Shown: positions 23,901 to 31,016 of the stretch, piece by piece
Layout of the letters: the number at the start of each line of letters is the position of its first letter
Numbering within the stretch: position 1 is the first letter of the stretch
Assembly: GCA_026388415.1 (NCBI GenBank)
Contig: JAPLJV010000007.1
Span: forward strand, 1 to 34,277
Reading direction: 5' to 3'
Origin: Deltaproteobacteria bacterium
GTDB taxonomy: Bacteria > Desulfobacterota > Syntrophia > Syntrophales > JACQWR01
Length of the DNA stretch: 34,277 bases
The notes under the pieces: model-generated
Told to the model about the DNA's origin: nothing
Databases searched by the model: none
Seen by the model: only the letters and a program-made list of their open reading frames with translations
Position numbers and translations under genes: made by a program

Positions 23901-25637
23901 ATGTTAAGGATTTATTATCACCGAACCATCATGGCCATAGTTTTTTTTCTTTCCTTACCGATCCTGATGTACGCTGCCGGCGGCGCCGGATTAAGCAGCG
24001 GGAATAACGGCAGGCAGGAATTTATTAAAATATCCCAGGCGGCGACAAAGGAGGATGCGCCCCGGCCGGCCTTATCCGTTACCCCACGCGAAGTTGATTT
24101 TGGCGATGTTGGTCCGGAAAATGTTGCTAATACATTAATTTATATGAAGAATATGGGGGGAGGGAGCGCTGCCTGGTCCATCGAGGGTCCGGAAGGATGG
24201 GAGCCGGCGGAAAATGAAAAACTGACCGGCAACCTGACGGCCGAACCGGAATATCTGCGCCTGTCCATCAGATCCGTCAAAAGCTTGCCTGCGGAAAGTG
24301 TTCAGATAACAAAACAAAAATATCATAATATTCAGTTAACCGTTGAAGCGAGCGGAAAAACTGTTATTTTCCGTAAGGATTTACCGGTGGGTTCTTACCG
24401 TGAGCAGCTTGAGATCACGTCTTTGGGCGGAACGAGAACGATTTTCTTTAATTTCAAAGTGACGGACGCGAAATCTGAGCCGCAACTGTCCGTGGACCCT
24501 CCGCACCTTGATTTCGGAATTATCTATCCTGGAAAACAGGCAGCCCGGCAAATCAGGATATCCAATAAAGGCCGTGAAACCGTTAAATGGCGCATCGTTA
24601 TCCCCCGGCCGGGTGATGAGAAGTATAATCTGTTGCCCCTCAAAGGCAGATATGTATCCTTTTTGAGTGACGATATTAAAGGCGCCTCCAGCTACGTTCC
24701 CAACAGCCATTTGAAGGAGACGCTGGACATATCCGGTAAATGGATTGAACAAGAAGGATATCCTTCTGCTTTTGGAATCAATAATCTGATCAAATATCGT
24801 TTTTCCGGCACGGGTATCAGCCTCTATCTCTGGCACGGTCCTGATGGAGGAAAGCTGGCCGCCTATATGGACGATCAACTTATCCGCGTTTACGACGGCA
24901 GCGCCACCGAGCGAGGCCGGGAGGAGCTGACGATAGCAGATGGCTTGCCTGATGGTCCGCATGTGTTGACACTTGTGAATGGCGAAGGCCGCACGACTAT
25001 CGAGGGTGTCAGTATCTACGGTAAGGAATTGATGAGGGGAAATCCCGGCTGGATTACGATTAATCCGGATTCCGGCACTACTACCAGAGAGACGGACTAT
25101 GCTAATATTCGTATGGATGCGCAGCAGTTATCACCGGGTTTCTACTGGGAGCAAATCGTTATCGCCTCCAACCGCGGCGATATTACCCTGGAGGCGATGG
25201 TCGAGATAAGGCCCGATCAGACGGCGAAGATTGTTGATGTTTACCGCTATGTGAGGAACCACAATTACCTCTATACGACCAATCCCCAAGCCGAGGCGAA
25301 CCGGATACAGAGTGGCGGCTATAGAAAGGAGGGGATCGCCTTTCGCCTTTTTGCCGCCGGCACGCCCGGTACAACGGAGTTTAACCGTTGGTATAACAGC
25401 AAAAAAGATGACCACTTCTACTCTTATGCTACTAACGGTGGCGGCAAATCTGTCAAGGATTACGTCCTGGAAGGCAGCATCGGCAATATTGGAACCTCGA
25501 AGCTGAGCAATACGAAAGAATTATACCGGTGGTTTAATCAGGAAAGGGGCGGTCATTTCTATACCACCGATCCGAAAGGTGAAGGTATGACCAGAAAAGG
25601 TTATAAATTCGATGGCATAGCCGGGTATGTAAGATAG
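23901..25637 (+). CDS. large secreted beta-domain protein (ASH-like domains, sugar-binding-like module, DUF5648-like repeats)
   Basis: A 578-residue exported protein: basic start, hydrophobic IMAIVFFLSLPILMYA, cleavage near residue 26. Two immunoglobulin-like domains of the ASH/choice-of-anchor kind each open with LSVTPREVDFGDVG or LSVDPPHLDFGIIYPG (about 55-160 and 195-250). A jelly-roll-like module follows (about 255-370). At the C-terminus are three copies of a Tyr-rich motif, YLYTTNPQAE, DHFYSYATNG and GHFYTTDPKGEG, typical of DUF5648-like repeats. It is probably periplasmic or cell-surface and binding rather than catalytic. The ATG at 23901 is preferred over that at 23895 because AGAGG is six bases from it. 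It stands alone between dprA (divergent) and tRNA-Arg. Confidence 0.75.
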   Translation: MLRIYYHRTIMAIVFFLSLPILMYAAGGAGLSSGNNGRQEFIKISQAATKEDAPRPALSVTPREVDFGDVGPENVANTLIYMKNMGGGSAAWSIEGPEGWEPAENEKLTGNLTAEPEYLRLSIRSVKSLPAESVQITKQKYHNIQLTVEASGKTVIFRKDLPVGSYREQLEITSLGGTRTIFFNFKVTDAKSEPQLSVDPPHLDFGIIYPGKQAARQIRISNKGRETVKWRIVIPRPGDEKYNLLPLKGRYVSFLSDDIKGASSYVPNSHLKETLDISGKWIEQEGYPSAFGINNLIKYRFSGTGISLYLWHGPDGGKLAAYMDDQLIRVYDGSATERGREELTIADGLPDGPHVLTLVNGEGRTTIEGVSIYGKELMRGNPGWITINPDSGTTTRETDYANIRMDAQQLSPGFYWEQIVIASNRGDITLEAMVEIRPDQTAKIVDVYRYVRNHNYLYTTNPQAEANRIQSGGYRKEGIAFRLFAAGTPGTTEFNRWYNSKKDDHFYSYATNGGGKSVKDYVLEGSIGNIGTSKLSNTKELYRWFNQERGGHFYTTDPKGEGMTRKGYKFDGIAGYVR

Positions 25638-25727
25638 GCCGGATTCGAACTTGACAATAAACCGCCAAGCGGCTATTAAATACGCCATTCGTAAGTTAAA
25701 AAGTAATTTCATCGGGGCTGTAATATT

Positions 25728-25804
25728 GCGCCTGTAGCTCAGCTGGATAGAGCAACGGATTTCTAATCCGTCGGTCCCGGGTTCGAATCCCTGCAGGCGT
25801 ACCA
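25728..25804 (+). tRNA. tRNA-Arg (anticodon UCU), CCA encoded
   Basis: Acceptor GCGCCTG (25728-25734) pairs with CAGGCGT (25794-25800), with one G-T pair. The D arm has AGCTCAGCTGGATAGAGC. The anticodon stem ACGGA/TCCGT encloses TTTCTAA, anticodon TCT. The T arm GGTTCGAATCC is standard. Discriminator A and CCA are at 25801-25804. It marks the left border of the AT-rich accessory region. Confidence 0.96.
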
Positions 25805-25806
25805 AT

Positions 25807-25853
25807 AAAAACAAGGGGTTAGCCTGATAAGGTTAGCCCCTTGTTTTGTTTTT
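25807..25853 (+). terminator. rho-independent terminator behind tRNA-Arg
   Basis: AAAACAAGGGG (25808-25818) pairs with CCCCTTGTTTT (25837-25847), and GTTTTT follows. The stem, loop and T-run are those of a strong intrinsic terminator three bases after the tRNA CCA. Confidence 0.85.
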
Positions 25854-26137
25854 GCTAACCTATAGCTAACATAAAACATTCCCCATATCCCCCTCCCCAA
25901 AGACTCTCCCCATATATCAAATAATTCCCATTAGTTGTGACAAATATTATTAAAATCACCTTTTCACTCAATATCACCATTCATCACCAAGCAAAATCCC
26001 GATTAATTTGATCAAACATTTCCCCCCCAGAATAGCCTATTTTGATCCGTACCCATAGCCTATGACTGGATTGTATTAGTTATTTTAGTGATTTAAGGTG
26101 GCCCAAAGCAAAATAATGAAAGGGAGTTTATCACAAA
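25854..26137. other. AT-rich non-coding stretch right of tRNA-Arg
   Basis: No coding frame or RNA gene is evident. Base composition drops sharply compared with the genes to the left. The words TAGCCTAT and AGCCTATG recur (about 26033 and 26057), similar to part of the repeat found further right. It probably belongs to the integrated element at the tRNA. No second copy of the tRNA-Arg 3' end was found by eye within the window. Confidence 0.4.
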
Positions 26138-26215
26138 ATGGAACGCCGATTATTGACGGCAAACGAGGTAGCGGAGCTTCTGCGAACGACCCCTGGAAAC
26201 TTATCCTGTGTTTAA
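26138..26215 (+). pseudogene. truncated excisionase-like helix-turn-helix gene
   Basis: Behind AAGGGAG (26120-26126) a frame begins MERRLLTANEVAELLRTT, the typical first helices of AlpA/Xis/MerR-type DNA-binding excisionase proteins (usually 60-75 residues). It runs to PGNL and then stops after only 25 residues, where the sequence changes into the end of the mtfA-like fragment on the other strand. It looks like the 5' remnant of a gene cut by a rearrangement at about 26200. An excisionase-type gene beside a tRNA supports an integrated element. No integrase is visible in the window. Confidence 0.6.
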
Positions 26216-26821
26216 ATTCATGCATGTGTTCCTGCCTACCCGTGCCGCTGGATCCTGGCGATAATATTCCTGCAATACTCGATAGAGATCGGGAGAATGT
26301 TCCTTTAATCGGATTGGTCGGTCAAAGAATTCTTCCGTGGCGACAGAAACGAATTCAGCTTCATTGGTGGCACCGTAGGCATTGAGGAATGATTTCCTGC
26401 CGGCTTTGACCTCACTTTTCAGGCGCAGGTATTCCCTTGAACAGGTAACAACCCAGTCCTGAAATTCAGCTCGATCTCTCAAAGGGGGAGTCCCATCGGC
26501 GGCGCCATCCAGCATATCAAGTTTATGGGCAAATTCATGATAGACCACATTATGACCCTGTTCCGGGTGGCGGCTATCGCTCAGAATGGCATCCCAGATG
26601 AGAATAACCGGCCCTTGCTGGAAGGCTTGTCCGATAATGGGATGGGCGGTTTCAACTGGTTCTAAAGCAATCTCAAAATGACCGAGTTTTCGCTTGGGAG
26701 GAATGACAGTAGATGGGTAAACCAGGATGGTCAAGACGTTCCGATAGAATTCATGTGGCAGGCCGAGAAGAAGAAGGCATGCCTGGGCTGATACCTTCTG
26801 GAATAGGAGATCTCCTGAGCC
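26201..26821 (-). pseudogene. mtfA: mtfA-like zinc peptidase, N-terminally truncated
   Basis: The frame encodes the MtfA (YeeI) peptidase core. AQACLLLLGLPHEFYRN lies just upstream of the first usable start, then VLTILVYPSTVI, the zinc site YHEFAHKLDM (HExxH), and AEFVSVATEEFFDRP with the third-ligand Glu, ending near ...VLQEYYRQDPAAR. The N-terminal roughly 80 residues of a normal MtfA (about 260) are missing. Homology ends near 26795, where a repeat begins, and an in-frame stop lies at 26822-26824. At the other end the last residues run into the broken excisionase gene. The only start is a TTG at 26734 inside the domain. MtfA in E. coli binds the Mlc repressor and has peptidase activity. 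Probably non-functional here. Confidence 0.7.
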
Positions 26822-26834
26822 CTATACAAGGGGA
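26793..26834. repeat. degenerate gene-border repeat, copy C (right half)
   Basis: CCTTCTGG...GATCT-CT...GCC(C)TATACAAGG matches the right half of the repeat at 28951-29040 (CCTTCCTGG...GATCTTCT...GCCTATATAAG). It sits exactly where the mtfA homology stops. Confidence 0.4.
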
Positions 26835-26943
26835 AGGGATCAGAAAACAACCGACTAATGAATGGTAAGATAAATCTTTATTGATACATTTTAGCGGGTG
26901 TGTTAGCTTCATCACGGATAGCTCGTAGCAAAGAGGTTTCATT

Positions 26944-27123
26944 ATGATTCCAACTCGTTCTGGCAAAGAAAGAAGAAGTAATAAAAATAGAAGAGAATTA
27001 AACGATGCAAATTATAATGGGCCAGAGCGGAGAATTATCCCCGATCGACGATCTCATAACAATAGGAGGAATTTTGAAGTATTGCCATTTTTCGATAAGA
27101 TAAATAAAAAGCCCCACCCCTAA
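26944..27123 (+). CDS. 59-residue Arg-rich small protein
   Basis: The ATG at 26944 is preceded by AGAGG at seven bases. The product has no hydrophobic segment. It has clustered Arg/Lys and an ERRxxxDRRSxxNRRN pattern in the centre (GPERRIIPDRRSHNNRR), then a short FEVLPFFDKINKK tail. Short proteins with ERRxGxDRR-type motifs are common in deltaproteobacteria, with unknown function. The repeated basic turns could bind nucleic acid or acidic lipid head groups. It lies between the broken mtfA and the broken yprB-type gene. Confidence 0.5.
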   Translation: MIPTRSGKERRSNKNRRELNDANYNGPERRIIPDRRSHNNRRNFEVLPFFDKINKKPHP

Positions 27124-27139
27124 TCTTCAAACTTCTTCC

Positions 27140-27824
27140 ATGCTAAAAAAACACCTTTTGTCATATCCAGAGAATCGGACCAGCCACAGAATCAAAACTG
27201 TGGTCAGCAGGGATTCACGACTGGGACCAATTCCTTCAGTCACCAAATATTCCCCTTTCCAAATCCAGAATCCTGGCCATTTCCCAAGAGCTCGAAGAAT
27301 CACAAAAACAGTTGGCCAACGGGAATCCCCACTACTTTGTCCAGCACCTTCCAGTCAATCAGTACTGGCGATTATTCACCCATTTCCGGGATACCATTGC
27401 CTATCTTGATACCGAGACCACGGGTTTGGAAAATTGGTGTAATGAGATAACGACCATAGCTTTATATGACGGTCAGACAGTCGATACCTATGTCAAGGGT
27501 CGGAATCTTAATGATTTTGTTCATGATATTCAACGGTTTAAAATCATAGTGACCTACAACGGTCGGTGCTTCGATGTCCCTTTTATTGAGCGATATTTCC
27601 GGATTAAGCTTGATCAAGTCCATATTGACCTCAGATTTGTTTTAAAAAGTCTTGGATATTCCGGTGGTTTGAAAGGATGCGAAAGACAACTGGAGATTGA
27701 TCGGGGAGAATTATCCGATGTGGACGGGTTTTACGCAGTGGTCTTACGGGAAACATACAAGAGCACCGGTCACCAGAAATCCTTGGAGATGCTTTTCGTG
27801 TTACCTCCCAGTGAAATGTTTTAA
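27140..27824 (+). pseudogene. YprB-type RNase H-like exonuclease, frameshifted near the start and degenerate at the end
   Basis: Most of a ribonuclease H-like 3'-5' exonuclease domain is present from about 27146: IAYLDTETTGLE (DEDD motif I), VTYNGRCFDVPFIE (motif II), HIDLRFVLKSLGYSGGLKGCE. The N-terminal helical region also reads well in this frame back to 27146, but the only start, ATG 27140, is one base out of frame. Seven A's at 27144-27150 should be six. The first start in the good frame is TTG 27312, which would lose the N-terminal part. At the end, QKSLEMLF runs into VLPPSEMF and a stop, where relatives have the last helix with the final acidic residue; scrambled remnants follow. Function, if any, is doubtful. 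Confidence 0.7.
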
Positions 27825-27954
27825 CTTTCATTCAAATCCCAGAGACATAATCCAAGCCGCGCATTGGAGCACCTCTTTAATTCTAATATACGAGCGGCTA
27901 TTGTTAATGTCAACAGGTCGGCCAACAAAATAAAAATGGTCAGAAGGCAGATGT

Positions 27955-28040
27955 AAGCGGTAGCCACTTTTGATTCTGGTTATCCCTGATCTTCCTAACC
28001 CTTCCAGGAAGGGTTATCTTTGGTAACGCATATAAGTGAG
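27955..28040. repeat. degenerate gene-border repeat, copy A
   Basis: GCGG-GCCACTT...TCTGGTTATCCC opens the element. A hairpin AACCCTTCC-a-GGAAGGGTT follows, then ATCTTTGGTAACGCATATAAG. Copy B (28951-29040) has the same blocks in the same order with a different hairpin. It lies in the 280-base gap between the yprB-type and secreted-protein genes, in which I see no other gene. Confidence 0.5.
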
Positions 28041-28104
28041 TGGTAATAGTTTCTGAGCCGGTATATGACGTTAATGGGTGTAAGCTGAATTAGTATGATG
28101 GCGG

Positions 28105-28566
28105 CTACTTTACAGTGTACCCACGACCATCAAGACAGGCACTCTCCGCACGTCGATAGTTTGCACGTTGGGTTTCCGGCAGGGATTTGATAATAACAGT
28201 CCATTCCTCCATACTAACTTTCCGGGGCTCGTGCCAAGTCTGACTCACAGCCCAAGTGTGGCATTCGTAACGATCCTTCGCCTGTTGTTCTTCACTCTGG
28301 CCTTGGCGCGGATAAACAAAGATTCGTTCAGTAGACGACGGTGTTGCAGATGAGGCTGTTTGAAAATATACCGGAGGCTGTTCGCGGATGATCAGTGGGG
28401 GAGGTTCATAATATGGCCTATGATAATAAGGCGCCAGAACGGCCACACCTCCTATTACCGCCCAAGGCAACCACCAACCACCATGTTCGCCTCTTGCTTC
28501 ACTTGGCAATGGGTTGAGACAGATGACCATTGTCAGAATAAGCACCGCACAAACAATTTTCTTCAT
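28105..28566 (-). CDS. small secreted protein of unknown function
   Basis: A 153-residue protein with a clear signal peptide (MKKIVCAVLILTMVICLNPL, cleavage near SEA-R). A Gly/Trp/Tyr/Pro-rich stretch follows (GGWWLPWAVIGG, YYHRPYYEPPP), then a linker and a conserved-looking C-terminal part with QQAKDRYECHTWAVSQT and a final ACLDGRGYTVK. The two cysteines of the C-terminal part may form a disulfide in the periplasm. I have seen the DRYECHxWAVxQTG and RGY endings in outer-membrane-associated proteins of Geobacter-like bacteria, but no function is known. AGAGG precedes the ATG. It is flanked by repeat copies A and B. Confidence 0.75.
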   Translation of the reverse strand: MKKIVCAVLILTMVICLNPLPSEARGEHGGWWLPWAVIGGVAVLAPYYHRPYYEPPPLIIREQPPVYFQTASSATPSSTERIFVYPRQGQSEEQQAKDRYECHTWAVSQTWHEPRKVSMEEWTVIIKSLPETQRANYRRAESACLDGRGYTVK

Positions 28567-28834
28567 ATTTTACCTCTTTATCTGCTTCGGCAAGTGTGTC
28601 ACTGATGTTTATACTCCCCTATTCAACTTGTTTCTAACAATAAGCAATGAGTGCACCTAATAAGGGAAAACAACATAAACATAGGGAATCATATCACATA
28701 TCGTGATTATACTTTTTTGTAATTGGATTCTTTTCATTAAAATTGATCGGATATGTGTAGCGATTATGATACAGTTGCATGTATCGGGATCTCCCCAGCC
28801 GGTATGTTGCATAAATAATGTTGACTCAGCATAA

Positions 28835-28866
28835 AAAGCGCAGGTTCCTGCGGTTTTGAGGTTTTT
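28835..28866 (+). terminator. terminator-like hairpin
   Basis: AAAA-g-CGCAG pairs with CTGCG-g-TTTT around GTTC, followed by GAGGTTTTT. The A-run on the left and T-run on the right make it potentially bidirectional. No gene ends close by on the plus strand, so its role is unclear. Confidence 0.35.
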
Positions 28867-28950
28867 CCCATATCCTACGAGAAAAAACGATACTGGCCTT
28901 TGTGTGAAAAGCTCATTATCAAACGACCAAGAAAAAGTATGCTATAATCA

Positions 28951-29040
28951 GCGGCCACTTCTGGTTATCCCCGAGTATCACCATCCCCTGCCTTCCTATA
29001 CCTTCCTGGGCAGGTGATCTTCTACAGCCTATATAAGAGA
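28951..29040. repeat. degenerate gene-border repeat, copy B
   Basis: GCGGCCACTTCTGGTTATCC opens the element. A stem CCTGCC...GGCAGG follows, then TGATCTTCTACAGCCTATATAAGAGA. The outer blocks align with copy A (27955-28040) and the right half with copy C (26793-26834); a shorter trace (CGGCAGCCTATAGACC) is at 29462-29477. The stem differs from that of copy A but is still paired. Confidence 0.5.
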
Positions 29041-29089
29041 CCAACATGGCTTCTGAAGCGGTTACGGGCGAGCCTAAGATTGAGCTTGC

Positions 29090-29425
29090 TTAAGATACCG
29101 CTTGTTCCTTCTTTTTCTTTTTTCCCTTGCCCTCTACAGGGGCTTCCGGTGCTTTTTTCTCCTTACGGTCTTCTGGATCTTTTTTGAGGGCGGCTTTTTC
29201 CGCCTTTGTCTTTGCCAGTACTTCCGTCTTCTCTTCGGAGCTGGCAATCGTCTTAAGTCTGGCATTTAGGGAATCAATATTTGCCCGCAATTTTTTTAAG
29301 ATAGTATCTTTCTTGATCTTGGCAGATTCGATCCCTTTTTCAGACAGGAATGACATCCGGTCTTTCAGTTGTCGTTCGAAATATGCCTTTCGTTCCATTT
29401 GTGCTGGCTTCCGATTTGATCCCAT
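29090..29425 (-). CDS. Lys-rich coiled-coil protein of unknown function
   Basis: A 111-residue protein behind GGAGGGG. The N-terminal 70 residues are an amphipathic helix or coiled coil (RKAYFERQLKDRMSFLSEKG, then KLRANIDSLNARLKTI). The C-terminal 40 are Lys/Glu/Ala-rich and end in a lysine run, like a histone H1-type disordered tail. The opening QMERKAYFERQLKDR resembles conserved hypothetical proteins of Geobacter-type bacteria as I remember them. A nucleic-acid- or partner-binding role is possible but unproven. Confidence 0.7.
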   Translation of the reverse strand: MGSNRKPAQMERKAYFERQLKDRMSFLSEKGIESAKIKKDTILKKLRANIDSLNARLKTIASSEEKTEVLAKTKAEKAALKKDPEDRKEKKAPEAPVEGKGKKKKKEQAVS

Positions 29426-29830
29426 ATTTTCCCCTCCCTCTCAGATACACTTGTTTTTCCTCGGCAGCCTATAGACCATGAAAAGCTTGCTCTTCCCCGC
29501 CGCATAGATGAATAATGGGGATACCCCTATCAGTGATCGCGTAGAAAAGCCATTACATTTAAATTAGCTCTTGCCTATACTGAAAAGCATCTTAGCAATC
29601 CCATTGGCTATTCCGCCCTGCCTGTCAGGTCAAATAATCCGTTTCTTCCCGCCATACAGTTTGATTCCGCCCACTACCAATTTCATACTTGCACCGCTTT
29701 TACCCGCCAATTTAGTTTCCGACAGTGTTTTTCCCGCAATCCCTAAATGTATTTTATTCCGATCTTCGATCAGCTGCTGAACAAATTATTGAGAACCAAA
29801 TTATATCTAAATCAGAAAGGAGATAGCGAC
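29426..29830. other. 405-base gap with a possible decayed gene on the minus strand
   Basis: On the minus strand, about 29783 down to 29622, a frame without start reads FVQQLIEDRNKIHLGIAGKT and then a Gly/Lys-rich end (KLVVGGIKLYGGKKRII). It looks protein-like but I cannot assign it, and the upstream frame is closed by a stop. A trace of the gene-border repeat is at 29462-29477. The rest shows nothing I can support. Confidence 0.35.
29782..29804 (+). promoter_or_regulatory. direct repeat ahead of the ribbon-helix-helix operon, possible operator
   Basis: CAAATTAT occurs twice (29782-29789 and 29797-29804), 15 bases apart, directly before the ribosome-binding site of the first ribbon-helix-helix gene. 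Ribbon-helix-helix proteins usually bind short repeated half-sites in their own promoters, so autoregulation here is a reasonable guess. No clear -35/-10 pair is visible. Confidence 0.3.
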
Positions 29831-30007
29831 ATGAAAAAGAAAATCTATATCAGGCCGGTTTGTATCATGCTTAGCCAGGAGATGTATGAACAAGTTGCCA
29901 AACTGACGGAGCAAAGAGAAATCAGCATGTCAGATTACATTCGGGTGGCACTTCATGACAAATTGGCCGGAGAACAGCAATCAGCAAACGGGAGGATTAA
30001 ACCATGA
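29831..30007 (+). CDS. ribbon-helix-helix protein 1 of a three-gene operon
   Basis: A 58-residue protein with AAGGAG nine bases before the ATG. After a basic start (MKKKIYIRP) comes a beta-strand, helix, turn, helix pattern (VCIMLSQEMYEQVAKLTEQR, then ISMSDYIRVALHDKL) characteristic of CopG/Arc/MetJ DNA-binding proteins, which act as dimers of dimers. The S(M/x)SDYIR turn is the family's usual second-helix start. Its stop overlaps the next start (ATGA). No toxin gene follows directly, so it is not an ordinary toxin-antitoxin pair. AT-rich surroundings suggest recent acquisition. Confidence 0.75.
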   Translation: MKKKIYIRPVCIMLSQEMYEQVAKLTEQREISMSDYIRVALHDKLAGEQQSANGRIKP

Positions 30008-30186
30008 GAAACAGAACATTTCATACCTCGATAAATCTACTCATTGAAGCAGGGCTTTATCAAAGGCTCAGATGGGCCGCCAAACAAACAAAGACCAGTA
30101 TGTCAAAGATTGTTCGTGAAGGCATAAAGCTCATACTGGCCCAGATTGAAAAAGAAATTGATATCGTTATGGGAGGGCATAAATGA
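30004..30186 (+). CDS. ribbon-helix-helix-like protein 2
   Basis: A 60-residue protein starting four bases inside the previous gene's stop and overlapping the next start the same way. It aligns with protein 1 in layout: strand (FHTSINLLI), helix (EAGLYQRLRWAAKQT), turn SMSK, helix (IVREGIKLILAQIEKEI). It carries more basic residues than protein 1. The tight overlaps imply equal, coupled synthesis of the three products, perhaps as hetero-oligomers. Partner and target are unknown. Confidence 0.7.
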   Translation: MRNRTFHTSINLLIEAGLYQRLRWAAKQTKTSMSKIVREGIKLILAQIEKEIDIVMGGHK

Positions 30187-30560
30187 TGAACGCACCAGTA
30201 ACCAATAAACCAGTGATGCCAGGAAACAAAGTTATTGCCAAACCAAACACGGCCAAGCCAGCCAATAATCAGCAGCTCATTAGTCAGCTTAGACAGGAGA
30301 TTAAAACCCTGAATAAAACGATCAAGGATATTCAAAAGAAACCGGATCTGCAGATCGTAAGTGTCATGATGCCGCGCCAATTGCTGTCCAAGGCTAATGC
30401 CCTTCTATTAGCCTATTCACACAGTATGGGAGAGTTATACGGCATATCTGACCTTATCTGTGATGCCGTGGAGCTTTATGTATGGGGAGATGAAGAAAAC
30501 CAGCGATTAGAGAAAGAGCAACAGGAAGCAGAGCAGGCCAAGGCTGAATCGGAGAAGTAG
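30183..30560 (+). CDS. ribbon-helix-helix-like protein 3 with N-terminal extension and coiled coil
   Basis: A 125-residue protein. A Pro/Lys/Asn-rich N-terminus (about 1-28) leads to a coiled coil (QLISQLRQEIKTLNKTIKDI). A third copy of the same small fold follows: strand (LQIVSVMMP), helix (RQLLSKANALLLAYSH), SMGE turn, then DLICDAVELYVWG. It ends in a charged Glu/Gln/Lys helix. Its start overlaps the preceding stop by four bases. The extra coiled coil could be the interaction arm of a complex made with proteins 1 and 2. No family recognised. Plasmid-partition or mobilisation accessory proteins have similar architecture, but no ATPase or relaxase is present. Confidence 0.6.
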   Translation: MMNAPVTNKPVMPGNKVIAKPNTAKPANNQQLISQLRQEIKTLNKTIKDIQKKPDLQIVSVMMPRQLLSKANALLLAYSHSMGELYGISDLICDAVELYVWGDEENQRLEKEQQEAEQAKAESEK

Positions 30561-31016
30561 AAGGTGAAGTGATGGATGGCGACTGAGATTGATACCACCT
30601 TTCACCCCGTAATGAACGGTGTGCTATCAAGGGAAATGGGTATGTGCCGAAAATTCGTTTCACCTCCTACTAATCAATGGTTTTTGGTCTGAAAATCAAC
30701 GGATGATTACCACTTGTAATCAGTTTTATAATCATCAATTAAATCAGCGGTGCGACTCGAAACATTTTTTTGCTGCCATAGAAACAGCCGTCAGTCAAGA
30801 GGGTGTGGCATTGCAGATTTAATCCGAGTAAGCCGCCGAGGTTTGACGGCAGTGACTGCGCCGAGGATTGGGTCATTTTCAGGCACTGAATGCTAGAGAA
30901 ACACTTTCAGTGATTATTTTAACTTTCTATTGACATTTCAATACGATGCGTATAGAAAGAAGCCAATCGATTTTTCGACCACATTTGCAAAAAATAAAAT
31001 AAAATGGAGTCGTCCT
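30561..31016. other. 456-base non-coding stretch before the ACT-fhs operon
   Basis: No convincing gene. The inverted words GCCGTCA (30787-30793) and TGACGGC (30844-30850) lie around a short gap, and the phrase CGCCGAGG occurs twice (about 30836 and 30859). The stretch ends in the promoter-like region at 30930. The upstream half is AT-rich like the accessory region, and the border to the core genome is probably within this stretch. Confidence 0.4.
30930..30956 (+). promoter_or_regulatory. possible sigma-70 promoter for the ACT-fhs operon
   Basis: TTGACA at 30930-30935 and TATAGA at 30951-30956, with a 15-base spacer that is shorter than ideal. The predicted start would lie about 50 bases before the ATG at 31017. 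Confidence 0.4.

Larger units (their letters stand above)
28567..29089. other. 523-base non-coding stretch
   Basis: I see no credible gene. It holds an AT-rich part (28600-28800), a terminator-like hairpin (28835-28866), and repeat copy B (28951-29040). A 15-codon frame starting at 29046 directly behind copy B ends at the 3' end of the next gene and may be a remnant. Confidence 0.5.

Noticed and set aside
27955-29040. integron attC sites
   Set aside because: The expected GTTRRRY/RYYYAAC core pairs are absent and the genes are in mixed orientation. No IntI gene is in the window.
29571-29780. 69-codon Pro/Ile/Leu-rich plus-strand frame
   Set aside because: It has no ribosome-binding site and an unnatural composition. 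The opposite strand shows a more protein-like, though start-less, frame.
29831-30560. toxin-antitoxin module
   Set aside because: All three genes look like DNA-binding antitoxin-type folds. No RelE, PIN, Fic or other toxin-like protein follows or precedes within the gap.
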